The notes beneath the pieces are model-generated. The model was given only the letters and a program-made list of their open reading frames with translations. It searched no databases and had not been told where the DNA came from. DNA of 64,000 bases. Origin: Deinococcus peraridilitoris DSM 19664 (GTDB taxonomy: Bacteria > Deinococcota > Deinococci > Deinococcales > Deinococcaceae). Below are positions 26,886 through 35,465 of this stretch, piece after piece (position 1 is the stretch's first letter; each line of letters starts with the position of its first letter). A program made the position numbers and the translations under genes. The stretch is from assembly GCF_000317835.1 (NCBI RefSeq), contig NC_019789.1, positions 62,001 through 126,000 of the forward strand, in the 5' to 3' direction.

Positions 26886-27947
26886 TCACCAAGTCATGGT
26901 CGGATGCAGAATGCCCGGCCGAGCTCGCCCTTGAATGTGCAGGGTCGGCCAGTCATGCAGGGTCAGGTCAAGGAGCCGACCGTCTCGACGCAAAAAGGTA
27001 TCCTCAACTTTGAAACCGCTGATGCTGGGGTTGAGCGCCAGCAGGTGTCCATCCTGCACGGTGAGGGTGTTACCGGGTTCCGCACGTGATTCACGGGGGC
27101 GGTAGCCAGCGAGGCCTCCCTGATGGTGGAGGGTGATTTCCTCGGGCATGTGATGCGTGCCGTAGGCTGTCTGAAGGGCCCTGAACACCTCTTCGAGCGT
27201 GCCGCCCCGCTCGGCGGCGTTCAGCCCTTGCGCTTCGATTTCCAGCAGGGTTCGGTAGCGCTGTTCCTCTTGGGCGTCGGGAGGCGTAAAGCTGACCATG
27301 CGGCTCACGCTGACAATCGGGCCGTTGCGGCGGGCGCAGAGGACCAGCAGGGCTTTGGATCCCAGGCGCGCATGGGTCGGTAAGGGGTGGCGGCGGCTCT
27401 GAAGGCGTTCGTTGCCGGCGCACAGGTTAACGACGGGCGTCATGCCCAGTGCGATGACTTCCTTAGCCAGGTGGGCGGACGCTTCGAATTCCGTCAGTTC
27501 CGGTCTGAGTTCCCGCACAGCCCGGGCAATGGCCGTTCCAGCGTCGCGGCCGAGTTGGAGCAGCGCTGCGTCGTCGTCGGGTTCGAAGTGTTGCCGGAGA
27601 CGTTCGAGGGCAGCGGGAAGAGCGGGAAGGTCGAGGATGGCTTGCTGCCCACCGAGTGCTTCTTGAACGAGTCGTTCGCGCTCTTGGGTTTCCCACCAGC
27701 CGTACGCCTGGATGGGCGGGACACCTTCTTCTTCTTCGAGGCGGCAGGCTTCGATGGCGTTGCTGATGAAGGTGCAGTGGTCGGGCGTGATGATGGCTTC
27801 CAGCACGCCGCGCTCACCCATCAGGGCAATGTGCGTGCGGGCACCGGTGAGCCACGCGAGGTTCTCTGGGCGGACAAGGTGCACGGCGGAGATGTTCGCT
27901 TCGTGCATGGCTTGCCGCAGCCGCTCGAGCCGACGTGGGAAGTTCAC
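26886..27947 (-). CDS. M24-fold (creatinase/aminopeptidase P-like) protein lacking canonical metal ligands
   Basis: A 353-residue protein with an N-terminal creatinase-like domain (RLERLRQAMHEANISAVHLV, PENLAWLTG) and a C-terminal pita-bread domain (HHQGGLAGYRPRE, NPSISGFKVEDT). Aminopeptidases P need two Asp metal ligands in the strands corresponding to LVLCARRNGPIVSVSRMV. Neither Asp is present, so the protein is probably metal-free, as creatinase is, or catalytically altered. It overlaps the aldehyde dehydrogenase gene by 4 bases and is the last gene of the GntR operon. Function in the sugar island unknown. Confidence 0.75.
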   Translation of the reverse strand: MNFPRRLERLRQAMHEANISAVHLVRPENLAWLTGARTHIALMGERGVLEAIITPDHCTFISNAIEACRLEEEEGVPPIQAYGWWETQERERLVQEALGGQQAILDLPALPAALERLRQHFEPDDDAALLQLGRDAGTAIARAVRELRPELTEFEASAHLAKEVIALGMTPVVNLCAGNERLQSRRHPLPTHARLGSKALLVLCARRNGPIVSVSRMVSFTPPDAQEEQRYRTLLEIEAQGLNAAERGGTLEEVFRALQTAYGTHHMPEEITLHHQGGLAGYRPRESRAEPGNTLTVQDGHLLALNPSISGFKVEDTFLRRDGRLLDLTLHDWPTLHIQGRARPGILHPTMTW

Positions 27948-29368
27948 AGTTTGATTCCAATGCTGACGAATTTCGTACTCATGTACTCGTCAAGACCCCA
28001 CGACCCGCCTTCACGGCCATACCCACTTTGCTTGACGCCGCCGAAGGGGCCTTGAGCAGTGCTGGGCAATGGGTCGTTGACGCCGATCAGACCGTACTCC
28101 AGTGCTTCGCTGATGCGGAAGACCCGGTCGAGGTTGTGCGTCCAGAAATACGCGGCGAGTCCGTAATCACTGGTGTTGGCGAGTGTGATGATGTCCGCTT
28201 CCCTTTCAAAGGGGATCAGCGGCGCGACTGGACCAAAGGTTTCTTCGCGGGTGATGAGGGCACTTGCGGGTACGCCTTGCAGAACGGTGGGGGTGAAGTA
28301 GTGCCCGGTGCGGTTCGGTCGGTTTCCACCAGTGGTGAGCGTTGCGCCGAGTGACAGGGCATCCTCGACGTGTCGCTCCGCTTTCTCGACGGCTTCGGCC
28401 GCGACGAGTGGGCCGATGTCAGTAGTCCGTTCCATTGGATCACCGACGACGAGCTGTTCGACGCGCTGCGTGAAACGACGGGAGAATTCACTCATGATGT
28501 CAGCGTGGACGTAAATGCGGTTGGCGCAGACGCAGGTCTGGCCGGCGTTGCGGTATTTGCTGGCAATGGTGCCTTCTACCGCCAAGTCGATGTCCGCATC
28601 TTCGAACACGACCAGGGGAGCGTGGCCGCCCAGCTCCAGGCTGACGCGTTTGAGGGTCGCGGCGCTTTGTTGCGCGAGGAGCCGGCCGACGGGGGTGCTG
28701 CCGGTGAAGGTCAGCTTGCGGACGCGGGCGTCTTGCATCATCACTTCGCTGAGGGCGGCGGCATTGCTGGTAGGAAGGACCTGAAAGACGCCTTGAGGAC
28801 CGCCGACTTCGTGCCACAGTTCAGCAAGACGCAGCGCGGTGAGTGGTGAGCGGTCGGCTGGTTTGAGGATGAAGCAGCACCCGGCGGCAAGCGCGGGGGC
28901 AACTTTGCGGGCGACCATGGACGCGGGGAAGTTCCAGGGCGTTACCGCATAAACAATGCCAACGGGTTCACTGGTCACCATCAGCCGTTTGTTGGCGAAC
29001 TGGCTGGGAACGAGGCTGCCCGGAATTCGTTTGGCTTCCCCGGCGTAGTACTCGAGGAAGGTGGTGCTGAAGGCGATTTCGCCTTCGGATTCCTTGATGG
29101 GTTTACCCATTTCGCTTGTCATGATGCGCGCGAGGTTGGATTGGTCCGCCAGTATACGCTCGCGCCAGGCCATCAGCAGCTGCGCGCGCTCGTACGCGGT
29201 GGTGCGTCGCCAACGCGTGAAGGCTTCCGCCGCCGCGTCAATGGCGCGCGCAGCTTCTTCGGGGCCACAGTCACTGACTTCAGCGATGACTTGGAAGGTG
29301 GCGGGGTTGGTGACGCTGAAGGACGTGTGGGCCTGGTGTGGCTGACCGTTGATAATCGCGGTGTTCAT
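27944..29368 (-). CDS. Aldehyde dehydrogenase, succinate-semialdehyde (GabD) type
   Basis: A 474-residue NAD(P)-dependent dehydrogenase. It has the cofactor segment VTPWNFPASMVARKVAPALAAG, the glycine motif TFTGSTPVGRLL, the general base in LELGGHAPL and the nucleophile Cys279 in NAGQTCVCANRI. It overlaps GntR upstream and the M24-like gene downstream by 4 bases each. The operon context, with an isomerase-kinase-aldolase route on the other strand, suggests that it oxidises the aldehyde released by the aldolase rather than succinate semialdehyde. GabD-like enzymes do this for sulfolactaldehyde in known sulfoglycolysis. Substrate unproven. Confidence 0.88.
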   Translation of the reverse strand: MNTAIINGQPHQAHTSFSVTNPATFQVIAEVSDCGPEEAARAIDAAAEAFTRWRRTTAYERAQLLMAWRERILADQSNLARIMTSEMGKPIKESEGEIAFSTTFLEYYAGEAKRIPGSLVPSQFANKRLMVTSEPVGIVYAVTPWNFPASMVARKVAPALAAGCCFILKPADRSPLTALRLAELWHEVGGPQGVFQVLPTSNAAALSEVMMQDARVRKLTFTGSTPVGRLLAQQSAATLKRVSLELGGHAPLVVFEDADIDLAVEGTIASKYRNAGQTCVCANRIYVHADIMSEFSRRFTQRVEQLVVGDPMERTTDIGPLVAAEAVEKAERHVEDALSLGATLTTGGNRPNRTGHYFTPTVLQGVPASALITREETFGPVAPLIPFEREADIITLANTSDYGLAAYFWTHNLDRVFRISEALEYGLIGVNDPLPSTAQGPFGGVKQSGYGREGGSWGLDEYMSTKFVSIGIKL

Positions 29369-30048
29369 TGGTCGTTCGCTCCTGGAGGGCTGTCGCTCAT
29401 GAGCCTGGCGGCATTTTCGAGGTGATGGCGCATTTCCTGCTCGGCGCGTGCGGCGTCACGGTTCAGGATGGCATCGACGATGCGTTGGTGCTCCTCTATC
29501 GAAGTGGTGAGGCGGTTGGGGAGTTCATTCGAGTGGCTCATCAGCAGGCGGATTTGTCCACTGAGAGTTTCAGCGGTTTTGATCAGTCGGCTGCTGCCGC
29601 TGGCTTCCCAGATGGTCTGGTGAAGTCTGAAGTCGAGGTTGCCGTACTGCTCGGTGTGTTCGGTGTTCGCGGCGCTGTCGAGTTCGCCGAGGATGTCAAG
29701 CAGGGTGTGGTCGGTTTGGTGGTTGGCGTGCTGGGTCGCGAGGCGTGCGCCGAGTCCTTCGATCACGCTGCGCAGCAGGTATAGGTCCATGATTTCGCTG
29801 GAGTCGATGGAGGGCACGAAATAACCCCGGCGGGGGATGGAGAGCACCAGTCCTTCCTGGGAGAGAGCGAGAAGGGCTTCCTTGACGGGCGTGGCAGAAA
29901 GGTCCAGGCGTTCGGAGAGTTCACGGACGTTGAGTTTTTTACCGGGATGTAGTTCCCGTCGCAAGATGGCCGCGCGGATGACGGTGTAGGCTTCCGCGCT
30001 GAGGGTGGAGCGCTCGCGCAGGACTGGACGCGCATCCAGGGTGATCAT
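29365..30048 (-). CDS. GntR-family regulator, FCD (FadR-like) subgroup
   Basis: A 227-residue regulator with an N-terminal winged helix (LNVRELSERLDLSATPVKEALLALSQEGLV) and a helical FCD ligand domain (DLYLLRSVIEGLGARLA, NLDFRLHQTIWEASG). It is transcribed divergently from the ABC transporter operon at 30180 and heads the aldehyde dehydrogenase/M24 operon, so it probably represses both and responds to an acid or sugar-phosphate intermediate. A perfect 10-base palindrome in the shared promoter (30088-30097) is the likely site. Confidence 0.9.
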   Translation of the reverse strand: MITLDARPVLRERSTLSAEAYTVIRAAILRRELHPGKKLNVRELSERLDLSATPVKEALLALSQEGLVLSIPRRGYFVPSIDSSEIMDLYLLRSVIEGLGARLATQHANHQTDHTLLDILGELDSAANTEHTEQYGNLDFRLHQTIWEASGSSRLIKTAETLSGQIRLLMSHSNELPNRLTTSIEEHQRIVDAILNRDAARAEQEMRHHLENAARLMSDSPPGANDQ

Positions 30049-30070
30049 GCCGTCAGTATAAGAAGCAGGC

Positions 30071-30100
30071 TTGACGAAAGCAAGATATTAGATCTAAAAT
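30071..30100 (+). promoter_or_regulatory. Promoter of the sugar island with overlapping palindrome
   Basis: TTGACG (30071-30076) and TAAAAT (30095-30100) with an 18-base spacer form a good sigma-70 type promoter for the gene at 30180. The perfect palindrome TTAGATCTAA (30088-30097) overlaps the spacer and -10 box, so a bound repressor would exclude polymerase. The divergent GntR gene starts at 30048. Confidence 0.6.
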
Positions 30101-30179
30101 CCAAAGCGATCAACAACTTGTCCGATTGTCCGCCACACGTCTGGCACATTCCGGTGCCCCACCCCACTCAGGAGTAACC

Positions 30180-31421
30180 ATGAAACACGCCCTCGCCATT
30201 GGTCTCGTGCTGCTCAGCAGCCAGGCATTCGCACAAACCACGCTACGCGTCTTCGTCGGCGGACAGCAGCGCCCGGACGTCATGAAGAAAATCTTCGCGG
30301 AATACGAAAAAAACAACCCTGGCGTCAAAGTCGAACTCGAAGTCGGCGGCGCCACCAGCGAAGCGCAACAACAGTACCTCTCCACCGTGCTCAACAGCGG
30401 CGATAAAAGCATCGACATCTTCTTGCTCGACATCGTCCGCGTCGCTCAGTACGCCCAAAGCGGCTGGGCCGAACCCCTTGACGCCTACATCCCCAACAAA
30501 AACAGCCTGCTCAAGCAGTACCTGCCGGCGTACGCCGCCGCCAATACCTACAACGGTCGCCTGTACGCGCTTCCAGCCTTCGCAGACGCCATGTTCCTCT
30601 ACTACCGCAAAGACCTGCTGGCCAAGCACCGCCTCCTTCCTCCCAAAACCTGGGAAGACATGATCCGCATTTCCAAAACCATCGTCGAGAAAGAAAAGAA
30701 CCCCAACCTGCGCGGCTTCTCCTACCAAGCCGCGCCCATTGAAGGCACCGTGTGCTCCTTCCTCGTGCCGTTCTGGGGGCAAGGTGGCAATCTCAGCAGC
30801 ACCGGCCAGGTGAACATCGACTCACCGCAAGGCCAGAAAGCCATGCAGTTCCTCGTTGACCTTTCCAAAAAAGAAAATGTGGCGCCCAACAACAGCGCCG
30901 AAATCAAAACCGATGACACGCGCCGCCTCTTCCAATCCGGCAATTACGTGTTCGCGCAACTCTGGGCCTACGGCTGGAACAGATTCCAGGAGGATGCGGA
31001 CAGCGCGGTGAAAGACAAAGTAGGCGTCGTGAAACTTCCTGCCTTCGCGGGAAGCCAGTCTTACTCGTGCCTGGGCGGCTGGGAATGGGCCGTGAGCGCC
31101 TTCAGTGCCAACAAGAAAGCCGCCGCGAGCCTCGTGCAGTACCTCGGCGGCAAGGAAGTCAGCAAAACCCTCGCGATCGAAGCCTCCAACCTCCCCGTCT
31201 TCCCTGCCCTTTACCGCGATGCCGACGTCCTCAAGGTCAACCCCTGGTTCAAAGACGCGCTGCCGACCGTGCAAGCGGCCCGCCAACGCCCTGTCTCCCC
31301 ACGCTATCCGCAGATCAGCGCTGCCATCAACACGAACGTGAACGCCGTGATTGCCGGTGTCCGCAGCGTCGATCAGGCCCTCAAGGACATGCAGGACAAA
31401 CTCAGCAGCCTGCTGAAGTAA
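30180..31421 (+). CDS. Extracellular sugar-binding protein of ABC transporter
   Basis: A protein of 413 residues with a signal peptide (MKHALAIGLVLLSSQAFA) and a MalE-like fold (FVGGQQRPDVMKKIFAEYEKNNPG, LYALPAFADAMFLYYRKDLL). The ATG at 30180 is preferred over an upstream in-frame start because CAGGAG precedes it and the signal peptide begins there. It is the first gene of the rightward catabolic operon. A stable hairpin after its stop probably sets binding protein above permease level. Confidence 0.93.
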   Translation: MKHALAIGLVLLSSQAFAQTTLRVFVGGQQRPDVMKKIFAEYEKNNPGVKVELEVGGATSEAQQQYLSTVLNSGDKSIDIFLLDIVRVAQYAQSGWAEPLDAYIPNKNSLLKQYLPAYAAANTYNGRLYALPAFADAMFLYYRKDLLAKHRLLPPKTWEDMIRISKTIVEKEKNPNLRGFSYQAAPIEGTVCSFLVPFWGQGGNLSSTGQVNIDSPQGQKAMQFLVDLSKKENVAPNNSAEIKTDDTRRLFQSGNYVFAQLWAYGWNRFQEDADSAVKDKVGVVKLPAFAGSQSYSCLGGWEWAVSAFSANKKAAASLVQYLGGKEVSKTLAIEASNLPVFPALYRDADVLKVNPWFKDALPTVQAARQRPVSPRYPQISAAINTNVNAVIAGVRSVDQALKDMQDKLSSLLK

Positions 31422-31444
31422 GCACAGACACCACGACACGATCA

Positions 31445-31466
31445 AGGGGCGCCGAATGGTGCCCCT
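31445..31466 (+). terminator. Intercistronic hairpin between binding protein and permease
   Basis: Arms 31445-31453 (AGGGGCGCC) and 31458-31466 (GGTGCCCCT) pair over 9 bases with one G-T pair and a GAAT loop, followed by the T-rich stretch CTCTTCTTTT. This is typical of partial termination or 3'-end protection between binding-protein and permease genes. Confidence 0.6.
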
Positions 31467-31499
31467 CAGGCTCTTCTTTTGCCTTATTGGAGGCTTCCC

Positions 31500-32375
31500 T
31501 TGATCCGCCGCGAACTTTCCGAACGGCAGCTGGCGTTCTGGCTTCTTCTGCCCGCAGTTCTACTTCTCGCCCTGGTAGTGGTTTACCCTGTCAGCCGATT
31601 GCTGTACACCAGCCTGTTCGACTACAGCATGGGGCCGGTCAATCCGCCTTTCATCGGCATGCACAATTACCTGGAAGCCCTGCGGAGCAGCGAAGTCATC
31701 AACGCCCTGAAGGTCACCGGCCTGTACGTCCTCGTGACCGTTCCCGGTGGCATGATCCTCGGCCTGATCCTCGCGCTGCTCGCCAACCTGCCCTTCCGGG
31801 TGAAGTGGCCCGTGCGGCTATCGCTGCTGCTGCCGTGGTCGATGAGCATGGCCTTCGCAGCCCTGATCTTCGCGTGGTTCTTCAACAGTGATTACGGCGT
31901 GATCAACGACGTCATCCGCCGTTTCGGTTTCGCTGCCCCCAACTGGCTCAGCGCGCCAGGCTTCGCGTTCTTCGCGACTTGCTTCGCCATCATCTGGAAA
32001 ACCTCCTCCTTCGTCGCCCTGATTCTGTTGGCGGGCCTGCAAACCATTCCAAAAGAAATGTACGAAGCCGCGGACGTGGACGGCGCGCGGGCCTGGACCA
32101 AATTCTGGCGAATCACCCTGCCGTTGCTCAAACCTGCACTCATCGTCGCGGTCATCTTCCGCACGATCACCGCCATCCAGACCTTCGACGTGCCCTACAT
32201 CATGACCAGCGGCGGTCCAGGTGATGTCACCACGACGATCGCCATGGTCATTCATGAGCAGACGCTCCAGTTCGGAAACTTCGGATTCGGAGCAGCCATT
32301 GCGGTCCTGCTGTTCCTGCTGAGCCTGATCATCACGAGCTTTTACCTGCGCCACATTCGCGGAGATGCCGAATGA
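31500..32375 (+). CDS. Carbohydrate ABC transporter permease, MalF type
   Basis: A six-span permease with the EAA loop EAADVDGARAWTKFWRITLPLLKPAL. The start is taken as TTG at 31500, giving MIRRELSERQ, because TTGGAGG lies 7 bases upstream; an earlier in-frame TTG at 31479 lacks this spacing. It overlaps the next permease gene by 4 bases. Confidence 0.9.
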   Translation: MIRRELSERQLAFWLLLPAVLLLALVVVYPVSRLLYTSLFDYSMGPVNPPFIGMHNYLEALRSSEVINALKVTGLYVLVTVPGGMILGLILALLANLPFRVKWPVRLSLLLPWSMSMAFAALIFAWFFNSDYGVINDVIRRFGFAAPNWLSAPGFAFFATCFAIIWKTSSFVALILLAGLQTIPKEMYEAADVDGARAWTKFWRITLPLLKPALIVAVIFRTITAIQTFDVPYIMTSGGPGDVTTTIAMVIHEQTLQFGNFGFGAAIAVLLFLLSLIITSFYLRHIRGDAE

Positions 32376-33289
32376 ACAATCCCGTACACACCGCAGCACA
32401 AGACCGCGCCGCGCGCGGCGCCTTCGGCGGAGCCAGTTGGAACAGCAGAAACACAGGCCGTCTGTTGATCTGGATCGCCGGAATTGCCGTGGTCATGAAC
32501 GGCGTGTTTCCGTTGGTGTGGATGCTGCTGACCAGCCTCAAGCCCGAAGGTGAACTGTCCAGGCTGCCCATCACGTACTTCCCTGACGCCGTCACGCTGT
32601 CGAATTACGCTACGGTCCTCGGACTGAATCCCAACGACCCCTCACCGAAACCGTTCTGGCGCTGGTTTGGGAATAGTGCCCTCATCTCCTTGGTTTCCGC
32701 AGGCTTGTGCGTCTGGATCAGCAGCCAAGTCGCCTACGTGATTGCCCGCATGAACATTCGCGGCCGGGGAGTCATCCTCGCGGTGATTGCCGGCATCAGC
32801 ATGTTCCCCCTCATCACGCTGATCGTGCCACTCTTCCAGACCATGCGTGCGCTCGGTCTGCTCAACACCCACCTTGCCCTGATCATTCCTTACACCGTCC
32901 TGAGCCTGCCCGTCTGCACCTTGATGATGGTGGGATTCTTCCAGCAGATTCCCCGTGACCTCGAGAATGCCGCGATGGTCGACGGCTGTACCCGCGCCCA
33001 GGCCCTCTGGAAAGTCGTGTTTCCTCTCTCCGCACCGGGCGTCTTCACCGCCGCCATTCTCGCCTTCGTGAACGCCTGGGAGGAGTTTCTGCTGGCCCTC
33101 ACCCTCATTCAGCGTGAGGACATGCGCACGCTGGCCGTCGGCATCACCCTCTACCAAGGTGAATTTGCCTTTCCGTGGGCGCTCATCAGCGCCGCGCTGG
33201 TTCTTGCCATGGTCCCTGTCGCCGTCGTCGTGGTGATGTTCCAGGACCGCGTCGTCAGCGGACTGACCGCCGGAGGAGTTAAAGGATGA
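32372..33289 (+). CDS. Carbohydrate ABC transporter permease, MalG type
   Basis: A 305-residue permease with about six spans and the EAA-type loop ENAAMVDGCTRAQALWKVVFPLSAPG. It overlaps the permease before it and the isomerase-like gene after it by 4 bases each, so the whole operon is translationally coupled. As in the first cluster, no ATPase gene is present. Confidence 0.93.
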   Translation: MNNPVHTAAQDRAARGAFGGASWNSRNTGRLLIWIAGIAVVMNGVFPLVWMLLTSLKPEGELSRLPITYFPDAVTLSNYATVLGLNPNDPSPKPFWRWFGNSALISLVSAGLCVWISSQVAYVIARMNIRGRGVILAVIAGISMFPLITLIVPLFQTMRALGLLNTHLALIIPYTVLSLPVCTLMMVGFFQQIPRDLENAAMVDGCTRAQALWKVVFPLSAPGVFTAAILAFVNAWEEFLLALTLIQREDMRTLAVGITLYQGEFAFPWALISAALVLAMVPVAVVVVMFQDRVVSGLTAGGVKG

Positions 33290-34590
33290 AACTCACGTAC
33301 GTCCCGATTGTGCGCCCGATGTTCCGAGGGGCCCATATGGGCCTCCAGGAACGCACCGAAGCAGTCCTGCGCGACCTCGCGAACCAGTACGGATTTGAAC
33401 TGCACGTCTGCGCGCCCATCGCGGAAACCGGTGAAACGCAGGCCACCTGCGACGTACTGCTCCAGACCCCACCAGATTTGCTGCTGATCCAGCATGTCAC
33501 CTTTGCCACCGGGGACCTCGTCACCCCTCTGCTCGAACTGGACTTGCCGTCCGTCGTATGGGCGCTGCCAGAAGCATTCGAAGAAGGACGGCTGCCGCAA
33601 AACGCCTTGTGCGGCCTCAACATGACGCTCTCGCTGCCCGCCCAGCGAACCAAACCCGTCCGGTGGCTGTACGGCGCACCAGACGACGTGTCACTGCACA
33701 CGCAACTGGTCACCTCGCTGAGGGGCGCCAGCGTCGCCCGCGAACTCAAGGATGCGCGCATCTTGCAACTCGGCGGCAGCGCGCCAGGATTTTACCGGAT
33801 TGAAAGCGAACCCGTCGCGCTCAGCACCGTTGACCACGCACCGCTCCAGGAATTCATCGGCACGGTCGCCAACGCCGCTGCGGCCAGCACACCCCACGAG
33901 CCCAGTGACTACACCCCGGCTGCACTCGAGCAGGCCCTCAAAATCGAAACGGCCCTCGCGGACGCCGCGACAGGGTACGACGCGGTCGCGTTGCGCTGCT
34001 GGCCGGAAGTTCCCGAAGAACTGGGCTCCATGGCCTGCCTGGCCTGCGCGCGCCTCGCCGACCGAGGATTGCCCGTCGCCTGCGAAGGAGACACTTTTGG
34101 TGCACTCTCGATGCTCGCCGCCCAGAAAATCAGCGGTACCCCAGGCGCACTGCTGGACCTGACGCACACCAGTGCGGACGCGCTGATGTTCTGGCATTGC
34201 GGCAACGTCGCGCAGGAATGGGCGAGCGAAACCCGCATCGAGAAGCACTTCAATCGGCAGGTACCCGCCGTGCGCGGCATGACCCTCAAACCCGGCCCGG
34301 TGAGCGGGCTGCGTCTCCTGGAGGGAAACCGGGCCTTTGTCTTCAGCGGTCAGGTCGTCGAGCGTGAAAGCCGCTACGAAGGGGTCAGTGGCTGGGTGAC
34401 GGACTTCCGCATTGCAGGCCAGAGCGTGACCAGTCAAGTCTTCCTCGCGAATATCCTCGAAAATCGCTTGCCGCACCACCTGGTGTTCGCGCTCGGACAC
34501 TGCGAAGAAGAACTGCTGGAACTGTGCCTCTGGTTGGGCTACGAAGTTCTTCCTGCGCGCGAAGCAACCGGAGTGGTGCGGTGGTCGTGA
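33286..34590 (+). CDS. L-fucose/L-arabinose isomerase-family protein
   Basis: A 434-residue protein of the COG2407 type. Conserved elements include CEGDTFGALSML with Glu267, LLDLTH with Asp291, HCGN, and the C-terminal HHLVFALGH. The 24-residue spacing of Glu and Asp equals that of the FucI metal ligands Glu337/Asp361, so a metal-dependent aldose-ketose isomerase fold is likely. The following kinase and aldolase genes, coupled by overlaps, suggest that it makes the ketose that is then phosphorylated. Some isomerases of unusual sugars, possibly including sulfoquinovose, are related, but the true substrate cannot be read from sequence. Confidence 0.78.
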   Translation: MKLTYVPIVRPMFRGAHMGLQERTEAVLRDLANQYGFELHVCAPIAETGETQATCDVLLQTPPDLLLIQHVTFATGDLVTPLLELDLPSVVWALPEAFEEGRLPQNALCGLNMTLSLPAQRTKPVRWLYGAPDDVSLHTQLVTSLRGASVARELKDARILQLGGSAPGFYRIESEPVALSTVDHAPLQEFIGTVANAAAASTPHEPSDYTPAALEQALKIETALADAATGYDAVALRCWPEVPEELGSMACLACARLADRGLPVACEGDTFGALSMLAAQKISGTPGALLDLTHTSADALMFWHCGNVAQEWASETRIEKHFNRQVPAVRGMTLKPGPVSGLRLLEGNRAFVFSGQVVERESRYEGVSGWVTDFRIAGQSVTSQVFLANILENRLPHHLVFALGHCEEELLELCLWLGYEVLPAREATGVVRWS

Positions 34591-35465
34591 GCACCGAAGC
34601 GACTGGCCGGGTGGTGTGCGGCGGATGGGCTTGCTGGGACGTGCGCCTGCGCGTCGCCGACTTCCCGCCGCGCCACGCCCGAACGGAAGTCACTTCGCGC
34701 CGGGAAGATGCCGGCGGACCCGCGACGGTTGCTGCAATGGCCGCAGCCAGTGTCGGTACGTCAGCACTGCTGGTCACGCACCTCGGACATGACTCGTACG
34801 GCGCACGCCTGCAAGACCGCTTGGCCGTCACCGGAGTGCAGCTGGGTCTACCCGCCACCGCCGGCTTCCAGACGCCAGTGAACACCATTCTCGTGGTCCC
34901 TGACGGTGAACGCTTCATTTTCCGCGAAGCCCAGAGTGAACCCGCGACGTCCCTGCCCCTTCTGAACCTCACGCGTCACGACGTTGTCCTGCTCGACTGC
35001 CGCGCTCCGCACCTGGCGAAACAGCTGGCCGAACAAGCCCGTACCGTCGGCGCCCGAGTCATCCTCGACTTCGATCGAGACGAACCTGCCGCTTGGGAAC
35101 TCGCGCACCTGAGCACGCACATCATCGCGGATGAAGCAGTCACGCAGCACCTTGGCGGACTTGACGCGCTGCTCACCCAGCTTCCCAGAGCGGAAGTGGT
35201 CGCAGCCACCCTGGGCCCGCGAGGCGTCTGGACACAAACTGCGGTCATTCCGGCGTGCCAGGTACCCGTACTCGACACCACCGGCGCAGGCGACGTCTTC
35301 CATGGCGCATACGCGGCTGCCCTGCTTCACGAACACCCAAGCCCGCTTCACTTTGCTGCTGCGGCCGCCGCCGTGCGATGCGCGACAGGTGAACTCCCCA
35401 CTGACGCTTCCACCACAACGCTTATGGAGAAGAACTATGACTCAGCAGAAACTTACGCCCGGTAA
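34587..35465 (+). CDS. PfkB-family carbohydrate kinase
   Basis: A protein of 292 residues from the GTG at 34587, which overlaps the isomerase stop by 4 bases. It has the substrate-binding region with AGGPATVAA near the N-terminus and the ATP/anion-hole signature DTTGAGD at 230-236, with the catalytic base Asp236. Such kinases phosphorylate the C1 or C6 hydroxyl of ketoses. The downstream aldolase gene overlaps by 29 bases, so the product is probably its substrate. Confidence 0.9.
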   Translation: MSTEATGRVVCGGWACWDVRLRVADFPPRHARTEVTSRREDAGGPATVAAMAAASVGTSALLVTHLGHDSYGARLQDRLAVTGVQLGLPATAGFQTPVNTILVVPDGERFIFREAQSEPATSLPLLNLTRHDVVLLDCRAPHLAKQLAEQARTVGARVILDFDRDEPAAWELAHLSTHIIADEAVTQHLGGLDALLTQLPRAEVVAATLGPRGVWTQTAVIPACQVPVLDTTGAGDVFHGAYAAALLHEHPSPLHFAAAAAAVRCATGELPTDASTTTLMEKNYDSAETYAR

